In this document: in pieces, positions 16,280-25,357 of the stretch | Position numbering within the stretch: the first letter of the stretch is position 1 | Layout: every line of letters begins with the position of its first letter | Origin: Gammaproteobacteria bacterium | Lineage (GTDB): Bacteria; Pseudomonadota; Gammaproteobacteria; Steroidobacterales; Steroidobacteraceae | Direction: 5' to 3' | DNA length: 39,619 nucleotides | Assembly (NCBI GenBank): GCA_028870355.1 | Contig: JAGWPU010000078.1 | Location: forward strand, 1 to 39,619 | Notes under the pieces: generated by a model | What the model was told of the DNA's origin: nothing | The model's database searches: none | What the model saw: the letters and a program-made list of their open reading frames with translations, nothing else | Position numbers and translations under genes: made by a program

Positions 16280-18019
16280 ATGCGCAAGAAGAAGGGGACG
16301 ACGAGGACCGCGGTGCGTCGCGCGCGCGCGACCCACGGCCGGCAGCGCCAGCGCCTGATCGACGCGTGCATTTCGGCGTTGCACATCCATGGGCCGTCGC
16401 AAACCACCGTCGAGAAGGTCGTCGCGATCGCGGACATGTCGCCGGGCATCGTGCGCTTCTACTTCGACTCGAAGGCGGCGATGCTGGTCGCGTCGCTGCA
16501 GTATCTCTCGGCGGAATTCGAGGAACGGGTGCTCGTGCCGGTTGGGGCGATGAAGAGCACGCCGGTCGCCGCGCTCGAGCGCCTCGTCGACCTGTATCTC
16601 GATCCGGAGATCGCGAGCGCTCGCAAGGTGTCCGTATGGTATTCCTTCTGGGGGGAGGCCAGCTCCCGGCAGGAATACTACGACATCTGCGGGACGAAGG
16701 ACGAGCGGTTCGCGGCCCTGGTCCGCGAGCTGATCGAGCGCCTGATCGAGCAGAGCGGCCAGACCCAGCTCGACCCGGACGGGATCGCGCTCGGACTGAT
16801 CGGCGTGCTGGAGATGCTCTGGCAGGGCTTCGCGTTCCTGAGCGAGACCGCGATCGACCGCGCGGCCGCGCGGCATCGCTGCATGGCGTATCTGCGATCG
16901 GTGTTCCCGGGCCGGTTCCCGCCCGGGCGCGGCGTCGCGGATGCCGCGACCGCCGCCGCGCCGACGCGGTCGTTGCCGGCGTGGAGTTACGCGAACGCGG
17001 CGTTGCTGCGCACCGAGCGTCGCGACCTGTTTCGCGACGCGTGGCAGCTCGTCGCGGACGTCTCGCGGTTCGGTGTTCCGGGCGCCCACGTCGCCGCCGA
17101 CCTCGGCGCCGAGCGGGCGCTGGTGGTGCGTGACGCCCAGGGCACGCTGCGTGCGTACCGCAACAGCTGTCCGGTCGAGCCGCACGCGCTGGTCGCGAAC
17201 GGCCGCGGCGTGCTCGCCGACGAGCGCATCGAATGTCGGCTGCATGGACTCGCGTTCCGCGCGGATGGGCAGGAGATCGGTGGCGGGCCGCCGCTGCACG
17301 CGCTCGAGCTGTCGATCGGGGCGGGCCTGGTCTTCGTGCGCGCCGGGTCCGAGGGCGCGGGTCCGGGCCCCGCGCCGGCCTGGGCGTGGCTCGGCGAGTT
17401 CGACCCGATCCCGATCGCGCCGCCCGCGGAGACGATCGTCGGCGCGAACTGGAAGCTCGTGGTCGAGCATGCGCTGTCGCTCGCGATGCCGGAGGCGCTC
17501 GCGCCGGGCGACGCCGAGGCCTGGTACGACGTCGAGTGCACGACGCCGGATGCCGCGGACAGGATCCTCTGGCGCGCGCGCCCGTCCGCAACGCGGCGGC
17601 GATGGTCGCTCGATCGCTATCGATCCATCCTCGGCGACCGCGCGGGCGATCCGTGGCGCCGGGTCTTCGTCGCACCGAACCAGCTGTTCGAGGTACGCCC
17701 GGACGGACTGCTCTGCGTGCAGATCCTGCCGATCGAACCGGGTTCGAGCCGGGTCCGGCGCCTGCGCTTCTCGACGCTCGCGGCCGACGCTCGCGGGAGC
17801 GTCGCCGACCGGCTCGCCGCGCGCATCGCGACGGGCCTCCGGCAGGACGCGCTCGACGCGATCGAATCCGCGCAGCGGGGCCGGGTCGAGTACGGCTACG
17901 GCGTCGACGGGACGCCACGCCCGGGCGCGGCCGCCGCGCGGTTTCGCGAGTGGCTGCGCGGGCGCATCCCGGCGCTCGCGCACGACGCGCCGCCCGGCGG
18001 AGGGCAGGGGCTTGTATAA
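16280..18019 (+). CDS. TetR/BetI-type regulator fused to a catalytically dead Rieske oxygenase domain
   Basis: Single open frame of 579 residues. Residues 1-205 are a TetR-family regulator: basic start, helix-turn-helix TTVEKVVAIADMSPGIVRFYF, and a BetI-like C-terminal region (KVSVWYSFWGEASS). After a Pro/Ala linker, residues about 225-565 match a Rieske ring-hydroxylating oxygenase alpha subunit, similar in every segment to the intact enzyme at 19555-20757. Key residues are lost. The first cluster motif CxH reads C297-P-V299, while C319 and H322 remain. The two Fe(II) histidines are M403 and A408, and the bridging acid is S400. It should not catalyse. I infer a ligand-sensing domain derived from the oxygenase. 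Start: ATG 16280. It lies just upstream of an aldehyde dehydrogenase gene (39-base gap) and divergent from potHI. Confidence 0.88.
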   Translation: MRKKKGTTRTAVRRARATHGRQRQRLIDACISALHIHGPSQTTVEKVVAIADMSPGIVRFYFDSKAAMLVASLQYLSAEFEERVLVPVGAMKSTPVAALERLVDLYLDPEIASARKVSVWYSFWGEASSRQEYYDICGTKDERFAALVRELIERLIEQSGQTQLDPDGIALGLIGVLEMLWQGFAFLSETAIDRAAARHRCMAYLRSVFPGRFPPGRGVADAATAAAPTRSLPAWSYANAALLRTERRDLFRDAWQLVADVSRFGVPGAHVAADLGAERALVVRDAQGTLRAYRNSCPVEPHALVANGRGVLADERIECRLHGLAFRADGQEIGGGPPLHALELSIGAGLVFVRAGSEGAGPGPAPAWAWLGEFDPIPIAPPAETIVGANWKLVVEHALSLAMPEALAPGDAEAWYDVECTTPDAADRILWRARPSATRRRWSLDRYRSILGDRAGDPWRRVFVAPNQLFEVRPDGLLCVQILPIEPGSSRVRRLRFSTLAADARGSVADRLAARIATGLRQDALDAIESAQRGRVEYGYGVDGTPRPGAAAARFREWLRGRIPALAHDAPPGGGQGLV

Positions 18020-18058
18020 TCCGACGAGTGCGGTGACCAACACCGGGAGAGGACGACG

Positions 18059-19558
18059 ATGAACCTGACGGACCTGACCAAGAACGACTGGCACCAGCGC
18101 GCGGCGAAGCTGCGCTACGAGACCCGGCATTTCATCGACGGCCGATACGTCGATTCGGTCGCCGGCGGACGATTCAAGGTCGTGAATCCCGCGACCGCGC
18201 AGGTCCTGTGCGAGGTGAGTGCCGGGGCCGCCGCGGACGTCGACCTCGCCGTGGCCGCCGCGAAGCGCAGCTTCGCCTCCCGGGTGTGGAGCCGCAAGGC
18301 GCCGCGCGAGCGCATGGCGGTGCTCGTCGCGTTCGCCCGGTTGCTCGAAGCGAACGCCGAGCGCTTCGCGCTGCTCGACACGCTGTGCATGGGCAAGCCG
18401 ATCCGCGACATGCTGACCATCGACATCCCGCAGGCCGCGACCAATTTCGCGTTCTTCGCCGAGTTCGTGGACAAGATCGACGGCTCGGTCACGGCGACTG
18501 CCGCCGACGCGTTCCACTACGTGCTGCGCGAGCCGCTCGGCGTGGTCGGGTGCGTCGTGCCGTGGAACTATCCGCTGCTGATGGCGGCGTGGAAGGTGGC
18601 GCCCGCGCTCGCGGCCGGCAACAGCGTCGTGCTGAAGCCGGCCGAGCAATCCCCGCTTTCCGGCCTGCTGATGGCGGAACTGTTCGTCGAAGCCGGTGGA
18701 CCGCCGGGCGTGTTCAACGTCGTCAACGGACTCGGCGAATCGGCCGGGGAAGCGCTCGCGCTGCACAACGACGTCGCGAAGATCGCGTTCACCGGCTCGA
18801 CCGAGATCGGCAAGCGGATGCTGGTATACGCCGGTCGATCGAACATGAAGCGCGTGAGCCTCGAGTGCGGTGGCAAGTCGCCGCAGATCTTCCTCGCGGA
18901 CCTGCCGGACCTCGACGTCGCGGTGAACTACGCGATCAACGGGATCTACGGCAACATGGGCGAGGTGTGCAATGCCGGCTCGCGCCTGCTGATCGATCGA
19001 TCGATCGCGAAGGAGTTCATCGCGCGGTTCATCGAGCGCGGACGGCATGCCTATCACCCGGGCGATCCGCTGGACCCGGCGACGAACCTCGGGCCGCTGG
19101 TCACCGCGGGCCACTGCCAGCGCGTGAAGGGCTACATCGAGCGTGGCAAGAGCGAAGGCGCGAAGCTCGAGTTCGGCGGCGGCGCGCCGGACTCCCCGGG
19201 CGCGTTCGTCGAGCCGACGCTGTTCTCCGGCGTCGACAATCGCATGACGATCGCGCGCGAGGAGATCTTCGGGCCGGTCGCCGCCGCGATCGAGGTCGAC
19301 GGCATCGAGCACGCGGTCGCGATCGCGAACGATTCGATCTACGGACTCGCGGCCGCCGTCTGGACCCGGGACCTGGCCGTCGCGCACAAGGCGGTCCGCG
19401 ATCTTGAGGCCGGTGTGATCTGGGTGAACTGCTTCGACCACGGCGACATGACCCAGCCATTCGGTGGCTACAAGCAGTCGGGCCAGGGGCGCGACAAGTG
19501 TCTCGAGAGCCTGCTGTCGTACACCCAGACGAAATCCGCGTGGATTCACCTCGGCTAA
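18059..19558 (+). CDS. NAD(P)-dependent aldehyde dehydrogenase, PuuC-like
   Basis: Oxidises an aldehyde to its carboxylate with NAD(P). It has 499 residues. The general base is E269 (SLECGGKSP) and the nucleophile C304 (GEVCNAGSRLL). The N-terminus (NDWHQRAAKLRYETRHFIDGRY) and C-terminus (NCFDHGDMTQPFGGYKQSG) resemble E. coli PuuC, which oxidises gamma-glutamyl-gamma-aminobutyraldehyde, more than BetB. It follows the TetR-oxygenase fusion in the same direction with an AGAGGACGACG leader. It overlaps the convergent Rieske oxygenase by four bases at the 3' ends. Substrate could be an amino or trimethylamino aldehyde, or malic semialdehyde from carnitine cleavage (inference). Confidence 0.9.
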   Translation: MNLTDLTKNDWHQRAAKLRYETRHFIDGRYVDSVAGGRFKVVNPATAQVLCEVSAGAAADVDLAVAAAKRSFASRVWSRKAPRERMAVLVAFARLLEANAERFALLDTLCMGKPIRDMLTIDIPQAATNFAFFAEFVDKIDGSVTATAADAFHYVLREPLGVVGCVVPWNYPLLMAAWKVAPALAAGNSVVLKPAEQSPLSGLLMAELFVEAGGPPGVFNVVNGLGESAGEALALHNDVAKIAFTGSTEIGKRMLVYAGRSNMKRVSLECGGKSPQIFLADLPDLDVAVNYAINGIYGNMGEVCNAGSRLLIDRSIAKEFIARFIERGRHAYHPGDPLDPATNLGPLVTAGHCQRVKGYIERGKSEGAKLEFGGGAPDSPGAFVEPTLFSGVDNRMTIAREEIFGPVAAAIEVDGIEHAVAIANDSIYGLAAAVWTRDLAVAHKAVRDLEAGVIWVNCFDHGDMTQPFGGYKQSGQGRDKCLESLLSYTQTKSAWIHLG

Positions 19559-20757
19559 CGCGGCGGCGCGCCGGATGATCGGGACGGCACCCCGGCGAAC
19601 GTCGCCGGCGGTGCCGGGTCCCGGATCTCGGGAATGCGCGCCGCCAGCAGGTCGTGGAACTCCACCATCCAGCACTCGATCCGTGACAGCGGGCCCGGCC
19701 GGTAGCTGCCCGACTGCAGCCCTCGCTGCACGCGCGCGCACAGCGTGCGATCTTCCGCGTTGACGCCGGCGTTGAGGCGCGCGCCCAGATAGCGCAGCGG
19801 CCGCATCTCGCGGCGATCGTCGGGAAGGCCGAAGGAGCCGCCCCGGATCGTGCAGCGCCCCGGGCCACGCGGAACGATCTGGAAGAAATCCATCTGCTCC
19901 GGGAACAGGTCGATCCCGAGATTCGGCAACGCGCTGTAGAAGCGCCAGCTGCGCCGGTAGTCCTCCGGCAGATCCGTCGCGATGCGCGCGACGTGGCGCT
20001 GATAGACGCGCTCGGCCCAGCGCGGGGATTCCTGCGGGCGCAGGTGCCCGATTCCCCGGGCGATCCCCGGCGCATGGCGCTGATCCGCGTAATCCGGCGT
20101 GAACATCCGGTAGAGGCCGGGGTGCCCGACCGGGACGTGATAGGACTCGAGATAGTTGTCCATGGCGATCTTCCAGTCGGCGTCCCAGTGCTCCTCGGTG
20201 ATCGGGCCGAGCGGCAGCATCTCCTCGATCCGGTACGGCGCGAGTTCCTCGAGGAACGGCGCCCAGGCCGCCGCGACCGGCGGCGGATCGCCACGCAGCG
20301 CGACGAACACGAATCCCAGCGTGATCTCCACACGGGCCTCCACGAGACCGAGGTCCGTGCGATCGATCCCGGGGAACGTCTCCACCGAGGGAATCGCGAG
20401 CAAGCTGCCGTCGGTTCGGTACGACCAGCCGTGATACGGACAGGTCACCGGACCCGCGCAGCGGCCGGCGCCGTCGAGGAGTCTCGCGCCGCGATGCCGG
20501 CACGCGTTGTGGAACGCGCGCACCCGCCCGTCGCGATCGCGGATCGCGAACACGCTCTCCCGGCCGAAGTCGAGGGTCGCGTAGTCGCCGGGCCGGGGGA
20601 TCGAATTCACGTGACAGACGATCTGCCAGCTCGGCAGCAGCACGCGCTCGAGCTCCAGGCGTTGCAGTTCGCCGTGATCGTAGGCCCACGCGGGCAGCGC
20701 GCGAGCCCCCAGGGTCGATGGTGCCGTGTCCGGCACACGGGCGGGTATCGTGTTCAT
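19555..20757 (-). CDS. Rieske non-haem iron oxygenase, quaternary-amine (GbcA/CntA) type
   Basis: Alpha subunit of a Rieske oxygenase, 400 residues. [2Fe-2S] ligands are C86/H88 (CRHRGARL) and C106/H109 (CPYHGWSY). The mononuclear iron site has H207 and H212 in NYLESYHVPVGH and probably D336 (NAEDRT). The bridging residue is Glu (E204), as described for the carnitine oxygenase CntA, rather than the Asp of aromatic dioxygenases; this supports a betaine, carnitine or similar substrate. The family either demethylates glycine betaine (GbcA) or cleaves carnitine to trimethylamine (CntA); sequence alone does not decide. No partner reductase is in the window. Start ATG 20757 has a GGGGAGG site. Confidence 0.9.
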   Translation of the reverse strand: MNTIPARVPDTAPSTLGARALPAWAYDHGELQRLELERVLLPSWQIVCHVNSIPRPGDYATLDFGRESVFAIRDRDGRVRAFHNACRHRGARLLDGAGRCAGPVTCPYHGWSYRTDGSLLAIPSVETFPGIDRTDLGLVEARVEITLGFVFVALRGDPPPVAAAWAPFLEELAPYRIEEMLPLGPITEEHWDADWKIAMDNYLESYHVPVGHPGLYRMFTPDYADQRHAPGIARGIGHLRPQESPRWAERVYQRHVARIATDLPEDYRRSWRFYSALPNLGIDLFPEQMDFFQIVPRGPGRCTIRGGSFGLPDDRREMRPLRYLGARLNAGVNAEDRTLCARVQRGLQSGSYRPGPLSRIECWMVEFHDLLAARIPEIRDPAPPATFAGVPSRSSGAPPR

Positions 20758-20865
20758 TTGGCGAACCTCCCCAAAATTATATCGCTATTCAATAAAAATA
20801 TATAACCGTATAAACTCTACCAGATTCACGGGATCGGACGACGTGCGGCGTCGAGGAGGGGGGAA
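20758..20865. promoter_or_regulatory. AT-rich divergent promoter region
   Basis: About 108 bases between the Rieske oxygenase and aminotransferase starts. The stretch 20773-20820 is strikingly AT-rich. On the minus strand a perfect TATAAT (20776-20781) lies 18 bases before the oxygenase start and would serve as its -10 box; no good -35 is seen, which fits an activated promoter. The plus-strand leader ends in a strong GAGGAGGGGGG ribosome site. Confidence 0.55.
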
Positions 20866-22194
20866 ATGGCCAGGTCGATGATCAAGAACAACGCGCACTT
20901 CCAGCGCGCGCTCCAGCGGTTGCCACTCGGCGTGGCGTCCAACTTCCGGTACTGGGGCGAGGACCGCACGATCTACGTGAAGCGTGCCCAGGGCGCGCGG
21001 CTCGTCGACCTCGACGACAACGTGTACGTCGACTACCGCCTGGGATACGGCCCCGCGATCCTCGGCTACGCCGATCCGCGCGTCGACGAGGCCGCCCGCG
21101 TCGGCATGGAGGTCGGCGGCGTGTTCGCGCTCGCGACCGAACGCGAGCTCTCGGTCGCCGAGCGGATCGCGAAGATGGTGCCCGCCGCGGAGCTCGTGCG
21201 GTACTCGAACTCCGGTACCGAGGCGGTGATGGCGGGATTGCGCCTCGCGCGCGCCTACACGGGCCGCGACGACTACGTGATCCTCGAAGGCAGCTACCAC
21301 GGCCTGTTCGACGCGGCGATGTGGTTCACGCCGATGGACAAGTGGTCGCAGGTCGGCGACCCGGAAGTTCGCCCGTACAGCGAGGGGGTCCCGCTCAGCA
21401 TTCGCAGCTACGCCCACTTCGTGCAGGCGAACGACGCGAACCAGCTGGAGGACGTGTTCAAGCGCCACGGCGATCGCGTCGCGTGCCTGCTGATCGAGCC
21501 GATCATGGGCAACTGCCTCGGAATCGCCGCCGAGCCGGACTACCTGCGGGCGGCCCGCGAACTGTGCGATCGCTACGGGGTCGTGCTGTTCATCGACGAA
21601 GTGAAGACCGGATTCCGGGTCGCGCGCGGCGGCGTCCAGGAACTCTACGGCGTGCACGCGGACCTGTGCACGTTCGCGAAGGCGCTCGGCAACGGGTATC
21701 CGATCTCCGTGCTCGCCGGCCGGGAGCGGATCATGCGCAAGATCGGCCGCGGCGTCGCGCACGGGGGCACGTACACCGCGCACTCGGTGTCGCTCGCGGC
21801 TGCGGAGCGGACGCTGCAGATCCTCGATGAGACCGATGCGCTCGAGCGGATCACCGACTACGGAACGAAGCTGCGCGCCGGGATGCACGAGGTGCTCACC
21901 GCGCGCGGAATCGCCCACAGCTTCGTCGGGCATCCGTCGATGAGCGGGCTGTACTTCGCGCACGAGCCGCCGCGCAACTACCGCGCGTGGAAGGGCAGCG
22001 ACTACACGTTCTACGACACGATGGCGAAGTTCCTGCACGACGAATGCATCCTGTGCGAACCCGACTCGCGCGAACCGTGGTTCGTGTCCGCGGCGCACGA
22101 CGCCTCCTGCCTCGCCGACACCCTGCGCGCGTTCGAATCCGCGGTCGACTCGACCCTCGAGACGCTCGGCAAGTCGCGTCGGGTCCCGGCTTGA
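20866..22194 (+). CDS. Class III PLP aminotransferase (glutamate-1-semialdehyde mutase-like subfamily)
   Basis: PLP enzyme of 442 residues. The Schiff-base lysine is K272 (CTFAKALGNGYPIS), with IDEVKTGFR just before it and the cofactor-binding SNSGTEAVMAGLRLARAYTG region near 120. It belongs to the HemL-like group but is not hemL itself: its operon holds oxidoreductases and a GcvT-like protein rather than tetrapyrrole genes. It would move an amino group between an amine or beta/gamma-amino acid and a keto acid. First of five tightly coupled genes (stop/start overlaps), so its substrate is probably that of the whole operon. Confidence 0.88.
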   Translation: MARSMIKNNAHFQRALQRLPLGVASNFRYWGEDRTIYVKRAQGARLVDLDDNVYVDYRLGYGPAILGYADPRVDEAARVGMEVGGVFALATERELSVAERIAKMVPAAELVRYSNSGTEAVMAGLRLARAYTGRDDYVILEGSYHGLFDAAMWFTPMDKWSQVGDPEVRPYSEGVPLSIRSYAHFVQANDANQLEDVFKRHGDRVACLLIEPIMGNCLGIAAEPDYLRAARELCDRYGVVLFIDEVKTGFRVARGGVQELYGVHADLCTFAKALGNGYPISVLAGRERIMRKIGRGVAHGGTYTAHSVSLAAAERTLQILDETDALERITDYGTKLRAGMHEVLTARGIAHSFVGHPSMSGLYFAHEPPRNYRAWKGSDYTFYDTMAKFLHDECILCEPDSREPWFVSAAHDASCLADTLRAFESAVDSTLETLGKSRRVPA

Positions 22195-23804
22195 GCGCAC
22201 GCCGGTCAACGTCGGCGCACGACGCGATCGTCGTCGGCGCCGGCCACAACGGCCTGGTCGCCGCGTGCTATCTGGCGCGCGCCGGGCTCGACGTGCTCGT
22301 GCTCGAGCGCAATCCGTACATCGGCGGCGCGGCGGTGAGCCGGAGCCTGTACGAGGGGTTCACCTACTCGAACTGCTCCTACGTGTGCAGCCTGCTCCGT
22401 CCGCAGATCATCCGCACGCTCGAACTGCCGAAATTCGGCTTGCAGATCATCCCGTACGAGGGCGGCTGCACGATGATGCGCGACGGCGGTCATCTCGCGC
22501 TCTACGACAACCACGACGCGCTGCGCCGGGAGATCGCGCGGCACTCGCGGCGCGACGCGGAAGCCTACGAGCGCTACTCGCGGGACATGATCCGGCAGTG
22601 CCAGTTCATCAAGCCGCTGCTGCTGCGCGAGCCGCCGGACCCCACCTCGTTCCGGCCCCGGGACCTCGCCGAACTCGCGTACCTCGGACGCCGATTCCAC
22701 GGCCTCGGCGAGCGACGGATGTACGACACGCTGCGGTTCTGGACGATGAGCGCGGCCGACATGCTCGACGAGTATTTCGAGAGCGAGATCGTTAAGGCGC
22801 ACCTCGCCGGCAGCTCGATCATCGGCACCGCGCTCGGCCCGCGCTCGCCCGGGACGGCGTACGTGCTGCTGCATCACTACATGGGAGACATCGACGACAC
22901 GGTCGGCGCCTGGGGCTTCGCCCGAGGCGGCATGGGGGCGATCACGCAAGCGCTCGCCGCGTCGCTGCGCGCGAGCGGCGGAGCGATCGAGAGCGAGGCC
23001 CCGGTCGAGCAGATCCTGGTTCGCAACGGGCGCACCCGCGGAGTCGCGTTGCAGGACGGACGCGAGATCCTCGCGCCCGTCGTGCTGTCGAATCTGGACG
23101 TACGCCGCACCTTCCTGAAGGCGATGGATCCGGGCGATCTGCCGCCGGAGTTCCTCGACGGCGTGCGCCGCTTCAAGATCCGCGGCTCCTCCGGCAAGCT
23201 CAACATCGCGCTCGACGGGATGCCGACGTTCCCGGCGATACCCGCGGGATCGCCGTGCATCCGCGGCGATCTGCACGTCACGGACACCATCGAGATGATG
23301 GAGCGCGCGTACGACGACTGGAAGAACGGGCGCTGGTCGCGAGCGCCGTACATCGACATGCTGATCCCCTCGCAGATCGATCCGACGATGGCACCGCAGG
23401 GCAAGCACTACATGTCCGTGTTCGTGCAGTACTGTCCCTATGAACTCGCCGAGGGCCCGTGGACCGACGAGCGGCGCAAGGCCTTCGGCGACACGGTGAT
23501 CGAGACGATCGCGCGCCAGAGCCCCGACTTCAAGCGCCTGATCCTGCACGCCGAGGTGCGCACGCCCTGGGACATCGAGAACGAAGTCGGCTTGACCGAA
23601 GGCAACATCTTCCAGGGCGAGCTCACGCTGGATCAGCTGCTGTTCAATCGCCCGCTGCCGGGCTGGGCCCAGTACCGGACGCCGGTGCGGGGCGTGTACC
23701 TGTGTGGGTCGAGCGCGCATCCGGGTGGCGGCGTGATGGGCGCGCCCGGCGCGAACGCCGCGCGCGCGGTATTGCGCGATCTCGGCCGGAAGCGCGCCGC
23801 ATGA
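22191..23804 (+). CDS. FAD-dependent oxidoreductase, PYROXD2/phytoene-desaturase-like (copy 1)
   Basis: Flavoprotein of 537 residues. Dinucleotide-binding motif VVGAGHNGLVAACYLARAG at the N-terminus, followed by ERNPYIGGAAVS, and a C-terminal FAD-contact motif YLCGSSAHPGGGVMG. This is the CrtI/PYROXD2 branch, whose bacterial members mostly lack known substrates. The start is taken as TTG at 22191, overlapping the aminotransferase stop (TTGA); no ATG is suitably placed before the Rossmann motif. Its stop overlaps the next flavoprotein gene (ATGA). Confidence 0.85.
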   Translation: MSARRSTSAHDAIVVGAGHNGLVAACYLARAGLDVLVLERNPYIGGAAVSRSLYEGFTYSNCSYVCSLLRPQIIRTLELPKFGLQIIPYEGGCTMMRDGGHLALYDNHDALRREIARHSRRDAEAYERYSRDMIRQCQFIKPLLLREPPDPTSFRPRDLAELAYLGRRFHGLGERRMYDTLRFWTMSAADMLDEYFESEIVKAHLAGSSIIGTALGPRSPGTAYVLLHHYMGDIDDTVGAWGFARGGMGAITQALAASLRASGGAIESEAPVEQILVRNGRTRGVALQDGREILAPVVLSNLDVRRTFLKAMDPGDLPPEFLDGVRRFKIRGSSGKLNIALDGMPTFPAIPAGSPCIRGDLHVTDTIEMMERAYDDWKNGRWSRAPYIDMLIPSQIDPTMAPQGKHYMSVFVQYCPYELAEGPWTDERRKAFGDTVIETIARQSPDFKRLILHAEVRTPWDIENEVGLTEGNIFQGELTLDQLLFNRPLPGWAQYRTPVRGVYLCGSSAHPGGGVMGAPGANAARAVLRDLGRKRAA

Positions 23805-25354
23805 GTGCCGTCGCCGCGCGTTACGACGTCGTCGTGATCGGCGCCGGACACAACGGACTCGTGTGCGCGGCACAGCTCGCACGCGCCGGGCGGCGCACCC
23901 TCGTGCTCGAGGCGCGCGCGCGCGTCGGCGGCGCGGCGGTGACCCGGGAATTCGCGCCCGGGTTTCGCGCCTCGACCGGGGCGCACCTGCTGTACGGGCT
24001 GCCGGCGTCGCTCGATGCCGAGCTCGGGCTGGCCGGTCATGGGCTGCGTTCGGCGGCGGAGCGGTTGCCGACGACCTCGCTCCTTCCGGACGGCACGATC
24101 GCGGATGTCGACCCCGGTCCGGCGGCGATCGAGGGGGCGGCGCGCGCCGCATTCGACCGACGGATCGCGCGCTTCGCGGGCTACCTCGCCGAGCTCCACG
24201 CGCGCGTTCCGCCGCGCCTCGGCACCCCCGACTGGTCCGACCGGTTCGAGCTCCTGCGCGCCGGTTTCGGGTTGCGCCGGCTCGGACGGCGGGACATGCG
24301 TGAGCTGCTGCGAATCGGCGCGATGAACGCCTACGACCTGCTCGACGAAACGTTCGAGTCGCCACCGCTGAAGGGTGCGCTCGCCTTCGACGCCGTGCTC
24401 GGCACGAACTTCGGGCCGCGCTCGCCGGGGAGCGTGTTCACCTGGCTGCACCGCCTCGCCGGTCTCGGCGCGGGCGGCGGGCGCGGGCTGTGGTGCCCGC
24501 AGGGCGGCGTCGGCGCGCTGAGTGCCGCGCTCGAGTCCGCCGCGCGCGCCGCGGGCGCGACCGTGCGGACCGGGGCGCCGGTCGCAAGGATCCTGGTCGA
24601 GGCCGACCGCGCGACCGGCGTCGAGCTCGACGACGGCGAGCGCATCGAGGCGGCGGTGGTCGTCTCGGGAGCGGATCCCAAGACGACCCTGCTGCGACTG
24701 CTCGGGGCCCGTCATCTCGACGCGGGCTTCGTGCGCACGGTTCGCCACCTGCGCAACACCGGCCTTGCGGCGAAGCTCCACCTCGCGCTCGATCGCGCGC
24801 CGCAGATCGTCGGCGTCGACCCTGCGCGACTGCGTGGCCGGCTGGTGATCGCGCCGTCGATGGACTACGTGGAACGGGCGTTCGATCACTCCAAATACGG
24901 CGAATGGTCGACCGCACCGGCGCTCGAGATCACGCTGCCGAGCCTCGCCGATCCGTCGCTCGCGCCGGGCGGGGCGCACGTGCTGTCCGCGACCGTGCAG
25001 TACGCGCCCTACACGGTCGCGGGCGGCTGGGAGCTCGAGCGCCCGCGCCTGATGGAGGCGCTGCTCGACGCGCTCGAGCGCCACGCGCCCGGACTGCGCC
25101 GCTCGGTCGTCGCGGCGCAGCTCCTCGTCCCGCCGGACATCGAGCGGGAGTATGGGATCGCGGGCGGTCACTGGCATCATCTCGAGCTCGCGCTCGACCA
25201 GTTCCACCTGCTGCGCCCGACCCCGGGGGCCCGCGGCCACGCGACGCCGGTCCCGGGCCTGTACCTGTGCGGGGCCGGCTGCCACCCGGGCGGTGGCGTG
25301 ACCGGACTCGCGGGGCGCAATGCGGCACAATTCATCCTTCGGCAATCGGAGTGA
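23801..25354 (+). CDS. FAD-dependent oxidoreductase, PYROXD2/phytoene-desaturase-like (copy 2)
   Basis: Second flavoprotein of the same family, 517 residues, with VIGAGHNGLVCAAQLARAG at the N-terminus and YLCGAGCHPGGGVTG near the C-terminus. It is clearly homologous to copy 1 but divergent through the middle, so this is an old duplication and the two may form a heteromeric enzyme or act at successive steps. The start ATG at 23801 overlaps the preceding stop. The GcvT-like gene begins four bases after its stop. Confidence 0.86.
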   Translation: MSAVAARYDVVVIGAGHNGLVCAAQLARAGRRTLVLEARARVGGAAVTREFAPGFRASTGAHLLYGLPASLDAELGLAGHGLRSAAERLPTTSLLPDGTIADVDPGPAAIEGAARAAFDRRIARFAGYLAELHARVPPRLGTPDWSDRFELLRAGFGLRRLGRRDMRELLRIGAMNAYDLLDETFESPPLKGALAFDAVLGTNFGPRSPGSVFTWLHRLAGLGAGGGRGLWCPQGGVGALSAALESAARAAGATVRTGAPVARILVEADRATGVELDDGERIEAAVVVSGADPKTTLLRLLGARHLDAGFVRTVRHLRNTGLAAKLHLALDRAPQIVGVDPARLRGRLVIAPSMDYVERAFDHSKYGEWSTAPALEITLPSLADPSLAPGGAHVLSATVQYAPYTVAGGWELERPRLMEALLDALERHAPGLRRSVVAAQLLVPPDIEREYGIAGGHWHHLELALDQFHLLRPTPGARGHATPVPGLYLCGAGCHPGGGVTGLAGRNAAQFILRQSE

Positions 25355-25357
25355 CCG

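Noticed and set aside
18015..18020. TATAAT at the end of the TetR-oxygenase fusion as a promoter for the aldehyde dehydrogenase
   Set aside because: No -35-like sequence at the right distance, and the 39-base gap fits cotranscription with the fusion gene.
18059..19558. Assignment of the aldehyde dehydrogenase as BetB
   Set aside because: Its N- and C-terminal signatures match PuuC more closely, and a separate BetB-like domain appears at the right edge.
16262..20689. 1475-codon minus-strand open frame across the regulator, aldehyde dehydrogenase and oxygenase genes
   Set aside because: Low-complexity Arg/Ala/Asp-rich translation with no domain, overlapping well-supported genes in other frames; an effect of high GC with few stops.
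20866..22194. Assignment of the class III aminotransferase as hemL (glutamate-1-semialdehyde mutase)
   Set aside because: Family resemblance only; the operon is catabolic, with no tetrapyrrole genes, and the central region differs from HemL.
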